Shown: positions 51,612 through 60,765 of the stretch, one piece after another
How positions within the stretch are numbered: the first letter of the stretch is position 1
How the letters are laid out: each line of letters starts with the position of its first letter
Assembly: GCF_000508185.1 (NCBI RefSeq)
Contig: NZ_AYOY01000165.1
Coordinates: forward strand, 1-64,000
DNA length: 64,000 nt
Reading direction: 5' to 3'
Source of the DNA: Sphingobium sp. C100
Lineage (GTDB): Bacteria > Pseudomonadota > Alphaproteobacteria > Sphingomonadales > Sphingomonadaceae
Translations under genes and position numbers: made by a program
Notes under the pieces: generated by a model
Seen by the model: only the letters and a program-made list of their open reading frames with translations
The model's database searches: none
What the model was told of the DNA's origin: nothing

Positions 51612-51746
51612 ATGCCTTAAAAGTGCCGCGCTTGAAAAGGTGCTGGCGAACGCGTGAAAAAAAGCGGCTAGCCGAGCGCGATCAGCAACTCCACGTGACA
51701 TAACCAATGTCGCCGATAGTCTCGAAAGTGCCATCTGCAGCATTCT

Positions 51747-51778
51747 TCAGGGCGCCATTGGCAGCCTTGGCGCCCTGA
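51747..51778. terminator. Hairpin between LysR and SGNH genes
   Basis: TCAGGGCGCC (51747-51756) and GGCGCCCTGA (51769-51778) form a perfect 10-bp stem with a 12-nt loop, 135 bp after the LysR stop and 27 bp before the SGNH start. No T-run follows, so termination is possible, not certain. Confidence 0.4.
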
Positions 51779-51805
51779 GGGACACTGGTTGAGGAGGTTG
51801 GCCTG

Positions 51806-52210
51806 ATGTTCGAATGCCTCTTTTTAGGCGACAGCCTCGCAGTCGGCACCGCTCAATTCACCAATGCCCGCCTCGCGCGGCCATGCACAGTCGTCGCGGC
51901 TGAAGGCGCGACAGCCAAGCAGATTTTGGCTTGGCGGAAACCCGCAAGACGTTTCGGTGTCACCGTAATAGCGATCGGCTCGAACGATATGCCGGATGGC
52001 CTTCTGTCGGAACGACTCATACGCATTCGATCATCGATCAGCTCACGCCGCGTTATCTGGATTCTGCCCTATTCGCGTCCTCGCTCCTATGTCGTGAGCT
52101 CGGTAGCCGTTAGTTTTCGCGACGAAACCCTCGATATGCTCCGGTTCCCGTCACATGATGGGCTTCACCCGAAGCGATATCAAGATGTTGCAACCAGCCT
52201 ATTGCGCTGA
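51806..52210 (+). CDS. SGNH/GDSL-type hydrolase, small, 134 aa
   Basis: This compact esterase-like protein has all SGNH blocks: the nucleophile in LFLGDSLAVGTA (S10), an AIGSND block (N60) and DGLHPKRY (D118 and H121) as the Asp-His pair. At 134 residues it is much shorter than most SGNH enzymes (about 200), so it may be a minimal version or a truncated copy. GAGGAGG lies 8 nt before ATG. The substrate is unknown. Confidence 0.75.
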   Translation: MFECLFLGDSLAVGTAQFTNARLARPCTVVAAEGATAKQILAWRKPARRFGVTVIAIGSNDMPDGLLSERLIRIRSSISSRRVIWILPYSRPRSYVVSSVAVSFRDETLDMLRFPSHDGLHPKRYQDVATSLLR

Positions 52211-52566
52211 CCGAGCCCCGGCGTGGCCACTGTTGAAAAGAATTCGACATAATCTGTAGCATCGAAGAGGCGGACTAAGACTAACGAACTTGCCAATTGA
52301 CACTCGATGTAAAATCACCGTGTGAGACCCATTGTGTCGTATTTATACAATATCATATCGTCTCGCAATGGTAACGATTCATCGCGACCCGAGGGGCAGA
52401 ATGAAAATTCGAAGCCCTTTTGAACTCGAAAGGGCGGCATCCAAGTGGTGTCGCCTTTTTTCGGTCGCTTTCTAGCTTCTTGATAGAGCCCACACAATTG
52501 ACGCGACTATCGCGTTGGGTTCGGGCCAGGGTACCCTCAGCAGAGTTCAAACCCATTCTTGTAGCC
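52211..52566. other. Intergenic region with a terminator, no gene seen
   Basis: AT-rich for this window, with no supportable gene; contains the terminator listed at 52433-52461. Confidence 0.4.
52433..52461 (+). terminator. Rho-independent terminator
   Basis: GGCGGCA (52433-52439) pairs with TGTCGCC (52449-52455) with one G-T pair, followed by six T (52456-52461). Confidence 0.6.
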
Positions 52567-52788
52567 TCAGGCCGAGTCATCCAAGGGTTCTCCCTCTGGA
52601 TCCCTTCCGGTCATCAGATACCATTGCTCGATTGTGCTTGGTGCTCCGATCAACCGTTCAATGCCATCGCAGACGCAATATGCCGCAGCGTGTTCGTCGT
52701 GCGCATCGAGGATGGCCAACGCACGCTGAAGAAGGCACTTGGCTTCGGCTAACTCGTCCGTCAGCACGCGCTCGGTAAAATGCATCAT
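52567..52788 (-). CDS. Small hypothetical protein, 73 aa
   Basis: The start codon at 52788 has GGAGG six nt upstream. Helical and acidic (LTDELAEAKCLLQRALAILDAHDEHAAAYCVCDGIERL), with a Pro-rich end. The helix pattern resembles the N-terminal part of the 133-aa protein at 52987 (DLERAINLMTEVRRILDRWGLNVAAAHLERA), so the two may be related. It lies downstream of the GGDEF gene, after an intervening hairpin. Function unknown. Confidence 0.6.
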   Translation of the reverse strand: MMHFTERVLTDELAEAKCLLQRALAILDAHDEHAAAYCVCDGIERLIGAPSTIEQWYLMTGRDPEGEPLDDSA

Positions 52789-52896
52789 GTTGCACCTCCA
52801 TTTCCCTTCCCGCTTTTATGTCGGCGCCGAGACGGAGAAGCCGGTAACAAGGACATACTCGACATCTCAGCGATGAACGTCCGTTTGGATTCTGTT

Positions 52897-52930
52897 GAGC
52901 GGGAACCCGACCCACCCCGGGTTCCCGCTC
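52897..52930. terminator. Long perfect hairpin between small minus-strand genes
   Basis: 13-bp arms 52897-52909 and 52918-52930 with an 8-nt loop; no T-run is visible. It lies 57 bp after the stop of the 133-aa gene and may stabilise or end its transcript. Confidence 0.45.
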
Positions 52931-52986
52931 TCCTCGTCGGCAGCTACCCGGGCGCCGGACGAAGATGCCGCATATCTACCGCCCCT

Positions 52987-53388
52987 CTAGCCTTTTTCTC
53001 CAACTTCGGCTGCTTCGCGCAGAATGCCCGCCCAGCATGCGATCAGGAGCCCTTGCGAATTGTCGGTCTCCGATGTCGTCGTCGCATAGATGGCGAGAAT
53101 TTCCGCGAGTTCACGCATCGGAATGACGTTGGCACGGCCAAGAACGGCGGCAATGACGGCAAAGGTGCCCCCAAGGGCAAGGATCGCGGTCCGATCAAGC
53201 GGGAGGCGGTCCGCAGATCCTGCCTCGTCGGCCTGCCCCTCCAACGGCGCCAAAACCGCCTGCGCAGCGACATCATGCGCGCGCTCGAGATGAGCCGCCG
53301 CGACATTGAGCCCCCATCGATCCAGGATCCGGCGCACTTCCGTCATCAGGTTGATGGCCCGCTCGAGATCAGAACGCTGCCCTGTCAC
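52987..53388 (-). CDS. Hypothetical protein translated with a GGDEF gene, 133 aa
   Basis: The GTG at 53388 overlaps the GGDEF stop codon (GTGA), so the two are coupled. The N-terminal 40 residues are helical (DLERAINLMTEVRRILDRWGLNVAAAHLERAHDVAA). The C-terminal part holds a hydrophobic run (TAILALGGTFAVIAAVLG) and an amphipathic helix. This could be a small partner of the cyclic-di-GMP synthase, based on coupling alone. Confidence 0.6.
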   Translation of the reverse strand: MTGQRSDLERAINLMTEVRRILDRWGLNVAAAHLERAHDVAAQAVLAPLEGQADEAGSADRLPLDRTAILALGGTFAVIAAVLGRANVIPMRELAEILAIYATTTSETDNSQGLLIACWAGILREAAEVGEKG

Positions 53389-54299
53389 GCGATCTGCTCA
53401 CGGGTGCTGAGTGGCATTTCCCGGGTTTTAATCTCCTGCGCGCGCTCGGCCCATCCAATCTCGACCGCATTCTTGCCGCCACGCTTGGCCCGGTACATGA
53501 TCTGGTCGACCGCGTTCATCAGCGATGCCGCGTTCTGCCCATTGTCAGGCTGGATGATCAGTGCACCCATACTGCAGGTGACAGGATATTCTCCCGTTGC
53601 AAGGACGACCGACACTCTTCCGTGCAGAGTGCGTGCGAAGCTCTCCCCGGCATCGGATGGGCGGACGCGAAGGAGGAGAACAAACTCATCGCCGCCTATT
53701 CGGCCGAACGCATCATCCCGCCGCACGAGTTCTCTCGCGCCGCGTGCGAAGGTGCGAAGGACCGTATCGCCGGCGGCATGCCCGTGCTGGTTGTTGATCG
53801 CCTTGAAATCGTCGAGGTCGAGAATGGCGAGCAGCAGGATCCCTTGGTCCTCGCGCGCAGCGTCGAGAGTCTCCTCGAGGTAGGAGTGGAATGTTTCCCC
53901 ATTGAGCGCGCCGGTCATTCGATCTCGCAGGGCAAGATGACGCTGACGATCAAACGAGCGCCGGAAACTCGCAATCGTGGCGGCCACGAAAAGGTAGGTT
54001 CCAACCCGAACCGTCGTCCTGACTGCCAATGCCAATGGCGAAGAATCCGACATCGGAAGATGAGGCATGATGGCCGAGACTGCGCAGACGAGCGCGACAA
54101 AATAGCCGGCGCGCTCGCCCAAGGACCAGCATGCTGCGCAGATTGCGGGTATGTATAGCGGTGCGAGCCCCGCGTCCGGGAACCTCGAATTCGCCCAGGT
54201 GAGCAGAGCGGTCGTCGCCACAATTGCAACCCAGGCGCTCTCTCGCGACATGGATTCCAGTGCTTGAGCAAGTCGTCCAACCGGCAGATGGCTGTCCAC
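53385..54299 (-). CDS. Membrane-bound GGDEF diguanylate cyclase, 304 aa
   Basis: The N-terminal half has about four membrane helices (residues 20-125: SAWVAIVATTALLTW, PLYIPAICAACWSL, GYFVALVCAVSAI and RVGTYLFVAATIASF). The C-terminal GGDEF domain has RDRMTGALN, DLDDFKAINNQHGH and the active site GGDEF at residues 202-206, with the inhibitory RxxD (RRDD) at 193-196. All required residues are present, so it should make cyclic di-GMP. It is a paralogue of the protein at 57152. It lies downstream of the structured element at 54363-54523. Confidence 0.88.
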   Translation of the reverse strand: MDSHLPVGRLAQALESMSRESAWVAIVATTALLTWANSRFPDAGLAPLYIPAICAACWSLGERAGYFVALVCAVSAIMPHLPMSDSSPLALAVRTTVRVGTYLFVAATIASFRRSFDRQRHLALRDRMTGALNGETFHSYLEETLDAAREDQGILLLAILDLDDFKAINNQHGHAAGDTVLRTFARGARELVRRDDAFGRIGGDEFVLLLRVRPSDAGESFARTLHGRVSVVLATGEYPVTCSMGALIIQPDNGQNAASLMNAVDQIMYRAKRGGKNAVEIGWAERAQEIKTREMPLSTREQIA

Positions 54300-54362
54300 A
54301 CCTTGTCCCTACTCGTTTCTCATCGTCCCGGCTCGAGAGTTGATTGGGAAGTGCCCAGCCGG

Positions 54363-54523
54363 CGGCACGCCCCCTATTCGGAGACGTGCCGGCCCCCGAA
54401 ACCGGGTGTTGGAAACCTGAGAGTTAGTTCAGGCGCGGACGCCTTTGGGCCGGGTGGCCTTGGACATACGCGTCCGCCACCCGGTCAAGAAGCTTGACCG
54501 GCTCTAACTCTAAGAAGGTTTCC
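54363..54523 (-). ncRNA. Strongly structured element with possible pseudoknot, upstream of a GGDEF gene
   Basis: On the minus strand this is the leader of the 53385 GGDEF gene. Outer stems: 54411-54418 with 54516-54523 (8 bp) and 54420-54427 with 54504-54511 (8 bp). Inside: a 9-bp hairpin (54481-54489 with 54493-54501, 3-nt loop), GCGGACGC (54435-54442) with GCGTCCGC (54470-54477), and CCGGGTGG (54450-54457) with CCACCCGG (54477-54484). The last two interleave, as in a pseudoknot. A further stem is 54363-54369 with 54385-54391, nearer the gene. I find no class I cyclic-di-GMP riboswitch consensus. Confidence 0.5.
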
Positions 54524-54994
54524 ACGCCTCCGGCCATGTCTCCACGGCTGCCTTCAAACTAGGCCAAATTTCTTAAGAAATGCAAGAAAGCCTCGGCCGG
54601 AGGCCATTAAAATCGATCCGTAACGGACTGGCCATCGGATTTCCGTGCGGTTTTCACAGGAACCAGCCCCGCCGCTCTGCGCGCACCGCTGCGAATTGCG
54701 ATCAGAACACACCAAGAGGGGCAACGTCTGCCGAGGCTCTTCCGAACTCTGAAGCTGATCATATCGATTGGGACTGCCGTCAGACCAGATGCGACAGTCA
54801 ATCCCACTAGGATTGGCTCGATATCCCCGCTGTGGGGAGGCGGGGGAGGCTAGCGGCAAGTCATGATCGCACACCTCGCTAATCTGGCGCATGCGGCGTT
54901 AATCAGTTTTCTTCACCTCAAAACAAGCGTGTCATGGCTATTCTTCGCCAACGGAGGCGCGACCTCCAAGCCGATCTGCGATGACAGGTGTAAG
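54524..54994. other. Intergenic stretch, no gene seen
   Basis: Between the structured element and the SciP gene no frame has a good start and coding character. Short frames here are low-complexity or truncated. Confidence 0.4.
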
Positions 54995-55294
54995 ATGATC
55001 GAGAACCAGAAATTCCGGCCCGCGCAGGTCATTGGCCCCCTTGGTGAGCCCCTTACGCTGGAAACACTCCCTCCGCCCACAACGACCCGTTGGGTCATCC
55101 GTCGCAAAGGTGAGGTTGTGGCAGCCGTGAATGGCGGGCTCTTGACGATCGATGAGGCATGCGATCGCTATCAACTCACGCTCGAAGAATTCGCGTCCTG
55201 GCAACGGGCCGTTGACAGGTCGGGCCTTCCGGGCCTGCGCGTCACCCGGGTTCAGCATTACCGCAGCCTCTACGAACGTCAGCAGCGCTACTGA
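54995..55294 (+). CDS. SciP-like (DUF1153) CtrA regulator, 99 aa
   Basis: The motif run VIGPLGEPLTLETLPPPTTTRWVIRRKGEVVAAVNGGLL and TIDEACDRYQLTLEEFASWQRAVDRSGLPGLRVTR matches SciP/DUF1153, a small helix-turn-helix protein. In Caulobacter SciP blocks transcription activation by the cell-cycle regulator CtrA. I start at ATG 54995 with AGG upstream; the frame before it adds an unlikely hydrophobic leader. An element-borne or extra copy could interfere with host cell-cycle control; that is inference. Confidence 0.88.
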   Translation: MIENQKFRPAQVIGPLGEPLTLETLPPPTTTRWVIRRKGEVVAAVNGGLLTIDEACDRYQLTLEEFASWQRAVDRSGLPGLRVTRVQHYRSLYERQQRY

Positions 55295-55336
55295 TCGATC
55301 CATCGGCTGGCTGCTCCCAGCCGAGCGGGCAACGCA

Positions 55337-56839
55337 TCATCTAACGACGAGAGCAACGGCCAACATGGCGGCGCCGATCACGAGTGCTGCGGCGATCCAC
55401 CTGGAGGCACTGACGAGATTGGCGGCGGTGATCGGCATCGGAGTTTCGGCCTCCAGCCTGCGCACGGCAGCGCGCAATAGTCGTGGCGCATCATCGCCCA
55501 GTTTCATCAACTCCCAGCTGAACGCCTGAAGAATCGGCGCCCAATGATCCGGTGATAGTCGCGCCGCGATTATCCGACGCGATGCCGACCGCATCGCGGC
55601 CGAGAGGTCGAAATTGGGTTCGATCGCCGTAAGAACGCCGTCGATCGTCACCAGCGCTTTAAAGATCAGCAGCAGATCAGGCGGCATGGTCAGTCCCTCC
55701 TCGCGCATCAACGCCAGGAAATCGACGACGACTGCGCTCAACACGAGTCGTCCTCCGCCATGGCGCGCAACAAGGCGCTCGGCTGCAACGCGAAGCGGCT
55801 CGCGTGATGCCGCGCCCGACCAGCTGAGCAGCACATCGGCAAGTTGTCCCGGATCACTGCTGGCGAGCGATTGGAGGAAGCTTAGGAATTCCTGGCGCCG
55901 ACGCGGGGATACATGACCAATCATGCCAAGGTCGAGTAAGGCAATGCGGTTACCAGGTAAGCAGAGCAGATTGCCGGGATGCGGGTCGGCGTGGAAGCGA
56001 CCGTTGATCATCACCATGTCCAGCACGATGTCAGCACCGACTGCGGCGATGGCCGCGGGATCGATGCCTGCGGCGCGGAGATCAGCGGCGCTGCGAGGCG
56101 AAACGCCAGCAACATAGTCCATCACGAGTAATGTGACGGATGACCATTGCCAGTGAATTGCCGGCACGACGACACGGGAATCTTCGGCGAAGTCGGCACG
56201 GAGGCTGTCAGCGTTGCGCCCTTCGTTCGTGAAGTCCAGTTCCTCGAGTACGGCCGCGGCAAGTTGGCGCAGCATGGCCGACGGCGCGAAACGCCGCGCT
56301 TCCGCACTAGCGGCTTCCACGATTGTCGCCAGCTGCGCGATAAGGCGAAGGTCGGCTTCCATCCGCGGCCGAATGCCCGGTCGCTGAATCTTGAGCACGA
56401 CTTCGCGACCGTCATGCAGCGTCGCGCGGTGGACCTGAGCCATGGATGCGGCGGCGAAAGCTTTGTAGTCGAAACTGGCGAAGGCGTCCTCAGGCGGCTG
56501 ACCTAGTGCCTGCTCGACGAAGGGACGGAGATCCTCGAAGTTTAGAACAGGTGCCTGGCCGTGCAGTGTCTCAAGCTCGGCGATCCACTGAGGCGGCAAC
56601 AGGTCGGCTCGCGTCGCCAATATCTGTCCCAGCTTCACGAACGTGGGGCCAAGCTCCTCCAACGCCAGCCTGGTGCGGCGCTGAAGGCTTAGGCCATCCC
56701 CATCACGCTCATCGCCCGCGTCGGTCGACGACAAGCCGAGCCGGGACAGGAGGACCCCCAATCCAAAGCGGGACGCGACCCGCATTATCTCCGCCAATCG
56801 GTTGCGATCGCGCGCGGCCACGGTCAACGTCTTCAACAT
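55337..56839 (-). CDS. AarF/ABC1/UbiB atypical kinase, 500 aa
   Basis: Family blocks: KLGQILATRADLLPPQW (KxGQ), FAAASMAQVHRATL, GREVVLKIQRPGI (the lysine), GRFHADPHPGNLLCL and LLDLGMIGHV (the DLG in place of DFG). Two closely spaced C-terminal membrane helices near residues 475-500 (ASRWIAAALVIGAAMLAVALVV) are typical of UbiB-type proteins. It supports ubiquinone biosynthesis or lipid-related ATPase functions in the inner membrane. Convergent with SciP; 42 bp separate the stops. Confidence 0.88.
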   Translation of the reverse strand: MLKTLTVAARDRNRLAEIMRVASRFGLGVLLSRLGLSSTDAGDERDGDGLSLQRRTRLALEELGPTFVKLGQILATRADLLPPQWIAELETLHGQAPVLNFEDLRPFVEQALGQPPEDAFASFDYKAFAAASMAQVHRATLHDGREVVLKIQRPGIRPRMEADLRLIAQLATIVEAASAEARRFAPSAMLRQLAAAVLEELDFTNEGRNADSLRADFAEDSRVVVPAIHWQWSSVTLLVMDYVAGVSPRSAADLRAAGIDPAAIAAVGADIVLDMVMINGRFHADPHPGNLLCLPGNRIALLDLGMIGHVSPRRRQEFLSFLQSLASSDPGQLADVLLSWSGAASREPLRVAAERLVARHGGGRLVLSAVVVDFLALMREEGLTMPPDLLLIFKALVTIDGVLTAIEPNFDLSAAMRSASRRIIAARLSPDHWAPILQAFSWELMKLGDDAPRLLRAAVRRLEAETPMPITAANLVSASRWIAAALVIGAAMLAVALVVR

Positions 56840-57151
56840 GGCGACAGCTATGCCATGGCCTTTTAAAGCGCTCCACTATTCTCGTTTTCTCGGCAATGAC
56901 ATGTTTGATTCTCGGGTTGCCCCGTTTGCTCGAGGCATTCTTTCACCGGCTCTTTTTTGACGTTCATGTTGCCCAAGCTATGCGATACGACTTCCGCTAA
57001 GATCCTACCCAAGAAACCCACCTGCGACGAGACAAGGTCTCACGACCGCTTCCACAATTCATTCCGCTCCTTCGCCCGCCACCTGCAGATCAGCGGTGGA
57101 AGTCTCGTCGAGCGGTCCGCCTGCCTCTTAAATAGGCACTCTCGCGCGAAG
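56840..57151. other. Intergenic region, no gene seen
   Basis: About 310 bp; nothing supportable beyond the putative promoter of the AarF gene near 56850-56950. Confidence 0.4.
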
Positions 57152-58081
57152 CTACCTGCTTGCTGCAAATCCCTCCAACCGCTGAGCAAAGAGGCGATCG
57201 ACTGCCGGCATGCCGGGCACATCAGCCCTGCCTACAAAGATGGCATTCTTGCCCGCCTTTTTGGCCCGATACATGGCCTGGTCGGCCGCATGAAGCAATT
57301 CGGTGATGTCGCGCGGTGCCTCGGGCGGGATCAGCAGCGCGCCCATGCTACATGTGACCGGATAGGGTATGCCCCCCAGGACAGCCGAGAGACGGGCATG
57401 AATCTCAAGGGCAAAATCGTGGCCTTCTCCCACCGAGGGCACACGCACCAGCAACGCGAACTCATCATCGCCTCCAATACGACCGATCAGGTCTTCCCGA
57501 CGCATGATCGTGGATGCCCCCTTCGCAAAGCTACGTAGCACTTCATCACCGATCAGATGACCCTGGCGGCTGTTCACCGCCTTGAAATCGTCAAGGTCGA
57601 GGATGACTAACAGGAGCGTCTGGCCCGCATGTCCCGCATCTTCGATCGCCTTAGCGCAGCGTTGGTGAAAGACTTCCTTGTTGAGCGCGCCCGTCATGCG
57701 ATCCTGGTGGGCGTGGAACAGCTCGCGGTCATAAGAGCGGCGAAAACTCGTGATGATGGCGGCGATGAACAGATAGGTTATGACCCGGAATGCCACGCGC
57801 ACAGTCATGACAGGACCGGACAGGCCGGGCGTTCCATCGAAATAGACCAGCGTCGCCATCAAGGCGGCGATCAGTGCCACGAAATAGCCCGCCCGCTCGC
57901 CCAGCTTCCAAGCCGCCGCGCAAATGATGGGAATATATAGCGGTACGATGCCCAGCTCGGGGCGTTGCCTGTCGGTCACCGTCAACGCTGCCATGGCGAT
58001 CAGGATCATCCACCAGGTTCCCTCCCTCGAGAGGGTCTCCAGGCGGTTGGCCAACCGGCCGACGGGCAAGTGACTGTTCAT
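57152..58081 (-). CDS. Membrane GGDEF protein with altered GGDDEF active site, 309 aa
   Basis: A clear paralogue of the 53385 protein: the same opening (MNSHLPVGRL versus MDSHLPVGRL), the same membrane part and the same GGDEF domain. The active site reads GGDDEF (residues 203-208) from a GAT-GAT repeat, an in-frame insertion of one Asp. The I-site RRED and DLDDFKAVNSRQGH are intact. The extra residue would shift the catalytic loop, so activity may be lost and the protein may act as a cyclic-di-GMP sensor. Operon with the 93-aa gene 12 bp upstream. Confidence 0.85.
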   Translation of the reverse strand: MNSHLPVGRLANRLETLSREGTWWMILIAMAALTVTDRQRPELGIVPLYIPIICAAAWKLGERAGYFVALIAALMATLVYFDGTPGLSGPVMTVRVAFRVITYLFIAAIITSFRRSYDRELFHAHQDRMTGALNKEVFHQRCAKAIEDAGHAGQTLLLVILDLDDFKAVNSRQGHLIGDEVLRSFAKGASTIMRREDLIGRIGGDDEFALLVRVPSVGEGHDFALEIHARLSAVLGGIPYPVTCSMGALLIPPEAPRDITELLHAADQAMYRAKKAGKNAIFVGRADVPGMPAVDRLFAQRLEGFAASR

Positions 58082-58093
58082 GCGCTTTTCGCC

Positions 58094-58375
58094 CTATGGC
58101 AACTTCCGTTCGGGTTCGCGACCGTCCCAGTCCGTGGGAGGTGCTGGCCGGTCGGGATCCGATGCGAGCTCTAAGATGCGTCGTCCCGCGATCCAGATTT
58201 CCTGACCTTGCCAATACACCCAGATGCGCAACGCCTTCGCCGGTCGATCCGGGTCAGCGGCATATTCCAGAGCTGAATTGAGCGTTAAGCCCGCGATTGC
58301 CGGCTGGTATTCATCCTCTCCCCGTCGCTTGACGGCGATCATCGCTGGCGCCTTCCATGGAATTGGCTTCTGCAT
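58094..58375 (-). CDS. Small hypothetical protein between GGDEF genes, 93 aa
   Basis: AAGGAAG precedes ATG 58375. The protein (MQKPIPWKAPAMIAVKRRGEDE...) has Trp/Pro-rich, strand-like parts (LRIWVYWQGQEIWIAGRRILELA). It overlaps the end of the GGDEF-EAL gene by 65 bp and is followed 12 bp later by the second GGDEF gene. It might be a small sensor or a partner for the cyclases; not recognised. Confidence 0.6.
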   Translation of the reverse strand: MQKPIPWKAPAMIAVKRRGEDEYQPAIAGLTLNSALEYAADPDRPAKALRIWVYWQGQEIWIAGRRILELASDPDRPAPPTDWDGREPERKLP

Positions 58376-60706
58376 TATCAACTTCCTTGCGAAATTCTGT
58401 CTTGTTCGGCGCACCTTGGTCGAGCCTCGCAACATTTGCGGCGTCCGCCTGACTAGGCATAGGACGACCGAAGAAATAGCCTTGCACCTCCATGCAACCC
58501 TCGTTGCGGAGACAATCCAGTTGTTCCAGCGTTTCAACGCCTTCGGCGACCGTGGTAACGCCCAGCCGCTTACCGAGGTCCGCCACGGCCCGGACCACCG
58601 CGGCGCAGTCGGGGCGACTGACGGCATCCTTCACAAATGATCCATCGATCTTGATCTTGTCGAAGGGGAATGCGCGCAAATGTGCCAGCGAGGAATAGCC
58701 GGTACCGAAATCATCGAGCGCCACGCGTACGCCCAGCGCCCGTATCCGGCGCAAATCCCCGATCACGTCATGTTCGTCATCCAGGAGGGCTGTCTCGGTC
58801 ACCTCGATTTCGAGCCGGTTCGGGGAAAGGCCGCTTTTGACCAGGGCTGCCAGCACGTCGTCGGGCAACGTTCCCTTGCCGAGTTGCGTGGCCGATATGT
58901 TGACAGCGATCCTTTCGCGGTCCGTCCAGGTGGCCGCCTCACGGCACGCCGTTTCCAACACGAAGGAGCCCAGGGCATCGGCCAGCCCGGATTGCTCCGC
59001 GACCGGCACAAATTCGGCGGGCGCAATCCAACCCCGGCTTGGATGATACCAACGCACGAGCGCCTCGCGCGCCGTAACCTCGCCGGTCTCGATGGAGACG
59101 ATCGGCTGATAAAAAAGGAACATGCCCTCCCGGGTGCGCAGGGCTTCGCGGAGCTTCGCTTCCAGTAGCACGCGCTCCTGGATACGGCCTTCCATTTCCG
59201 GCGTGAACAGCCGCGCATTGCCCTTGCCAGCTTCCTTCGCGGCATAGAGAGCGATATCCGATCGGGCGAGAAGGACTTGCGCGGTCTCGCCATGGATGGG
59301 CGCAAGCGCCACGCCGATCGACGCGCCAATAGCGATATTGCCGTGTCCAAAGTCATAGTTGACGCTTAGAGCCTCGATGATCCGCGCCGCATGGGCCTGT
59401 GCTTCTTCTGCATTGCCGTGCGGCAGGAGCACGGCAAATTCGTCTCCGCCAAGGCGGCTGACGAGCATCGCCGGCGCACTGCAGACCGCCCGCAACCGCT
59501 TCGCCACTTCGGCGAGCAGCATGTCGCCGACGCCATGCCCGCGCGTATCGTTCACCAACTTGAAGCCATCGAGGTCGATGTACAGCAAGCCGGCCAAGTT
59601 GCCGGGGGTCGCCAGACGCCGTTCCAGCTCATCATTGAAGCTCGTGCGATTAGGCAAGCCCGTCAGCGTGTCATAATGCGCGAGCTGCCGAATGCGATTC
59701 TCCGCCTCGACCTCCTTCGTGACCAGCGCCCAGGTCAACATGGGGCCTATATAATCGCCATCACTGGTGGTGACGGCCGTTATCTTGAGGTCGAGCACTT
59801 CGGGACCCAACTGAATGCGGGCACTATAAGGAAGGTTCGCGGGATCAGACAGTATCCGGCGCTGATGCGCCGGGTGCCGGTGGAAGACGTCGATCGACAT
59901 GCCCACAAGATTGTCGGCCTTGATCGTCAGAAGATGCTCGATCTGCTTGATAAGCAGCTTGGACGGTTCGTTGGCATAAGTGATCGCGAAGCTGCTAGGG
60001 TCGACCGTCATGACGGCGACCGGCATGTCGTCGATCATGCGGAGCAGGCGCCCCTTCTCATCCCATTTTTCCAGCTCGATCTGCCGCTTGATGCTTTGGG
60101 TAAAATATCGACCGAACCTGCGGGTATTATCGATCGCTATGCCGATCGTAACAAAGAAAATGACGGCCAGCCCCAGAGTGCCGGAGGTCGAGCGGCTCAC
60201 GACGAGGGCAACAATCCAGACCGGAATGTTTGCAGCCGTAAAGGCGACCGTGGAGGTAAAAACGGTCGCCTGAACCAGCGCCCCGCCCCACATTGTGCTG
60301 ATGATCACCATCAGCATGAAAGCCCTGGTATAGCCGTCACTGTGCAGCACGATCCATGTCGGACCGACCGCCATCGTCGCTGCGACCAGCCCGGTCGCCA
60401 CCATCAGACGCTTTTCAGTCGAAAGTAGCGCAGGTTCGACGGGTCGCCTTGCCGTGCGCCATGCCAGATAGCTGCGCGCCATACAGGTCACCGCTACGAT
60501 CGGCCCCCAGATCGCGAACAACATCCCCCATTCGGCGAAGAGAAGATATGCCGAAATGGAGATGACGATGAGATACCCCAGAAGCGCTTTGGGGACGTTC
60601 GATTCATCGCATGAATCTGATAGCCACGCAGTAACGCGTCGCCGTCGACCTTTGATATTTCGGTCCCCTGACGATCGGCGATATATCTGCTGACAGCCTT
60701 AAGCAT
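58311..60706 (-). pseudogene. GGDEF-EAL protein gene, frameshifted near its start
   Basis: The gene begins at ATG 60706 (AGGAG 11 nt upstream) as MLKAVSRYIADRQ...LLRGYQIHAMNR. Near 60600 the frame changes: the next reading frame continues with NVPKALLGYLIVISISAYLLFAEWGMLFAIWGP, clearly the next part of a membrane domain. A single base missing in CGAACG would explain it. From the internal ATG 60524 a 737-aa protein with several membrane helices, GGDEF (intact, near 359) and EAL (near 487) domains is still encoded. The intact gene would be about 798 aa. Either a real mutation or a sequencing error. Confidence 0.75.
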
Positions 60707-60765
60707 CTGCCTGTCGCTCCTATGGCTTTCCAGTTCAGAAGTGGAAGGACACGCCGCCGCTCAAT

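Noticed and set aside
54411-54523. GTTAG...CTAAC pairs recall an integron attC site
   Set aside because: The order of the core boxes is reversed and the expected GTTRRRY/RYYYAAC ends do not match; no integron integrase is nearby.
56957-57538. Plus-strand frame opposite the second GGDEF gene
   Set aside because: Runs antisense to clear GGDEF coding sequence and shows no domain or ribosome binding site.
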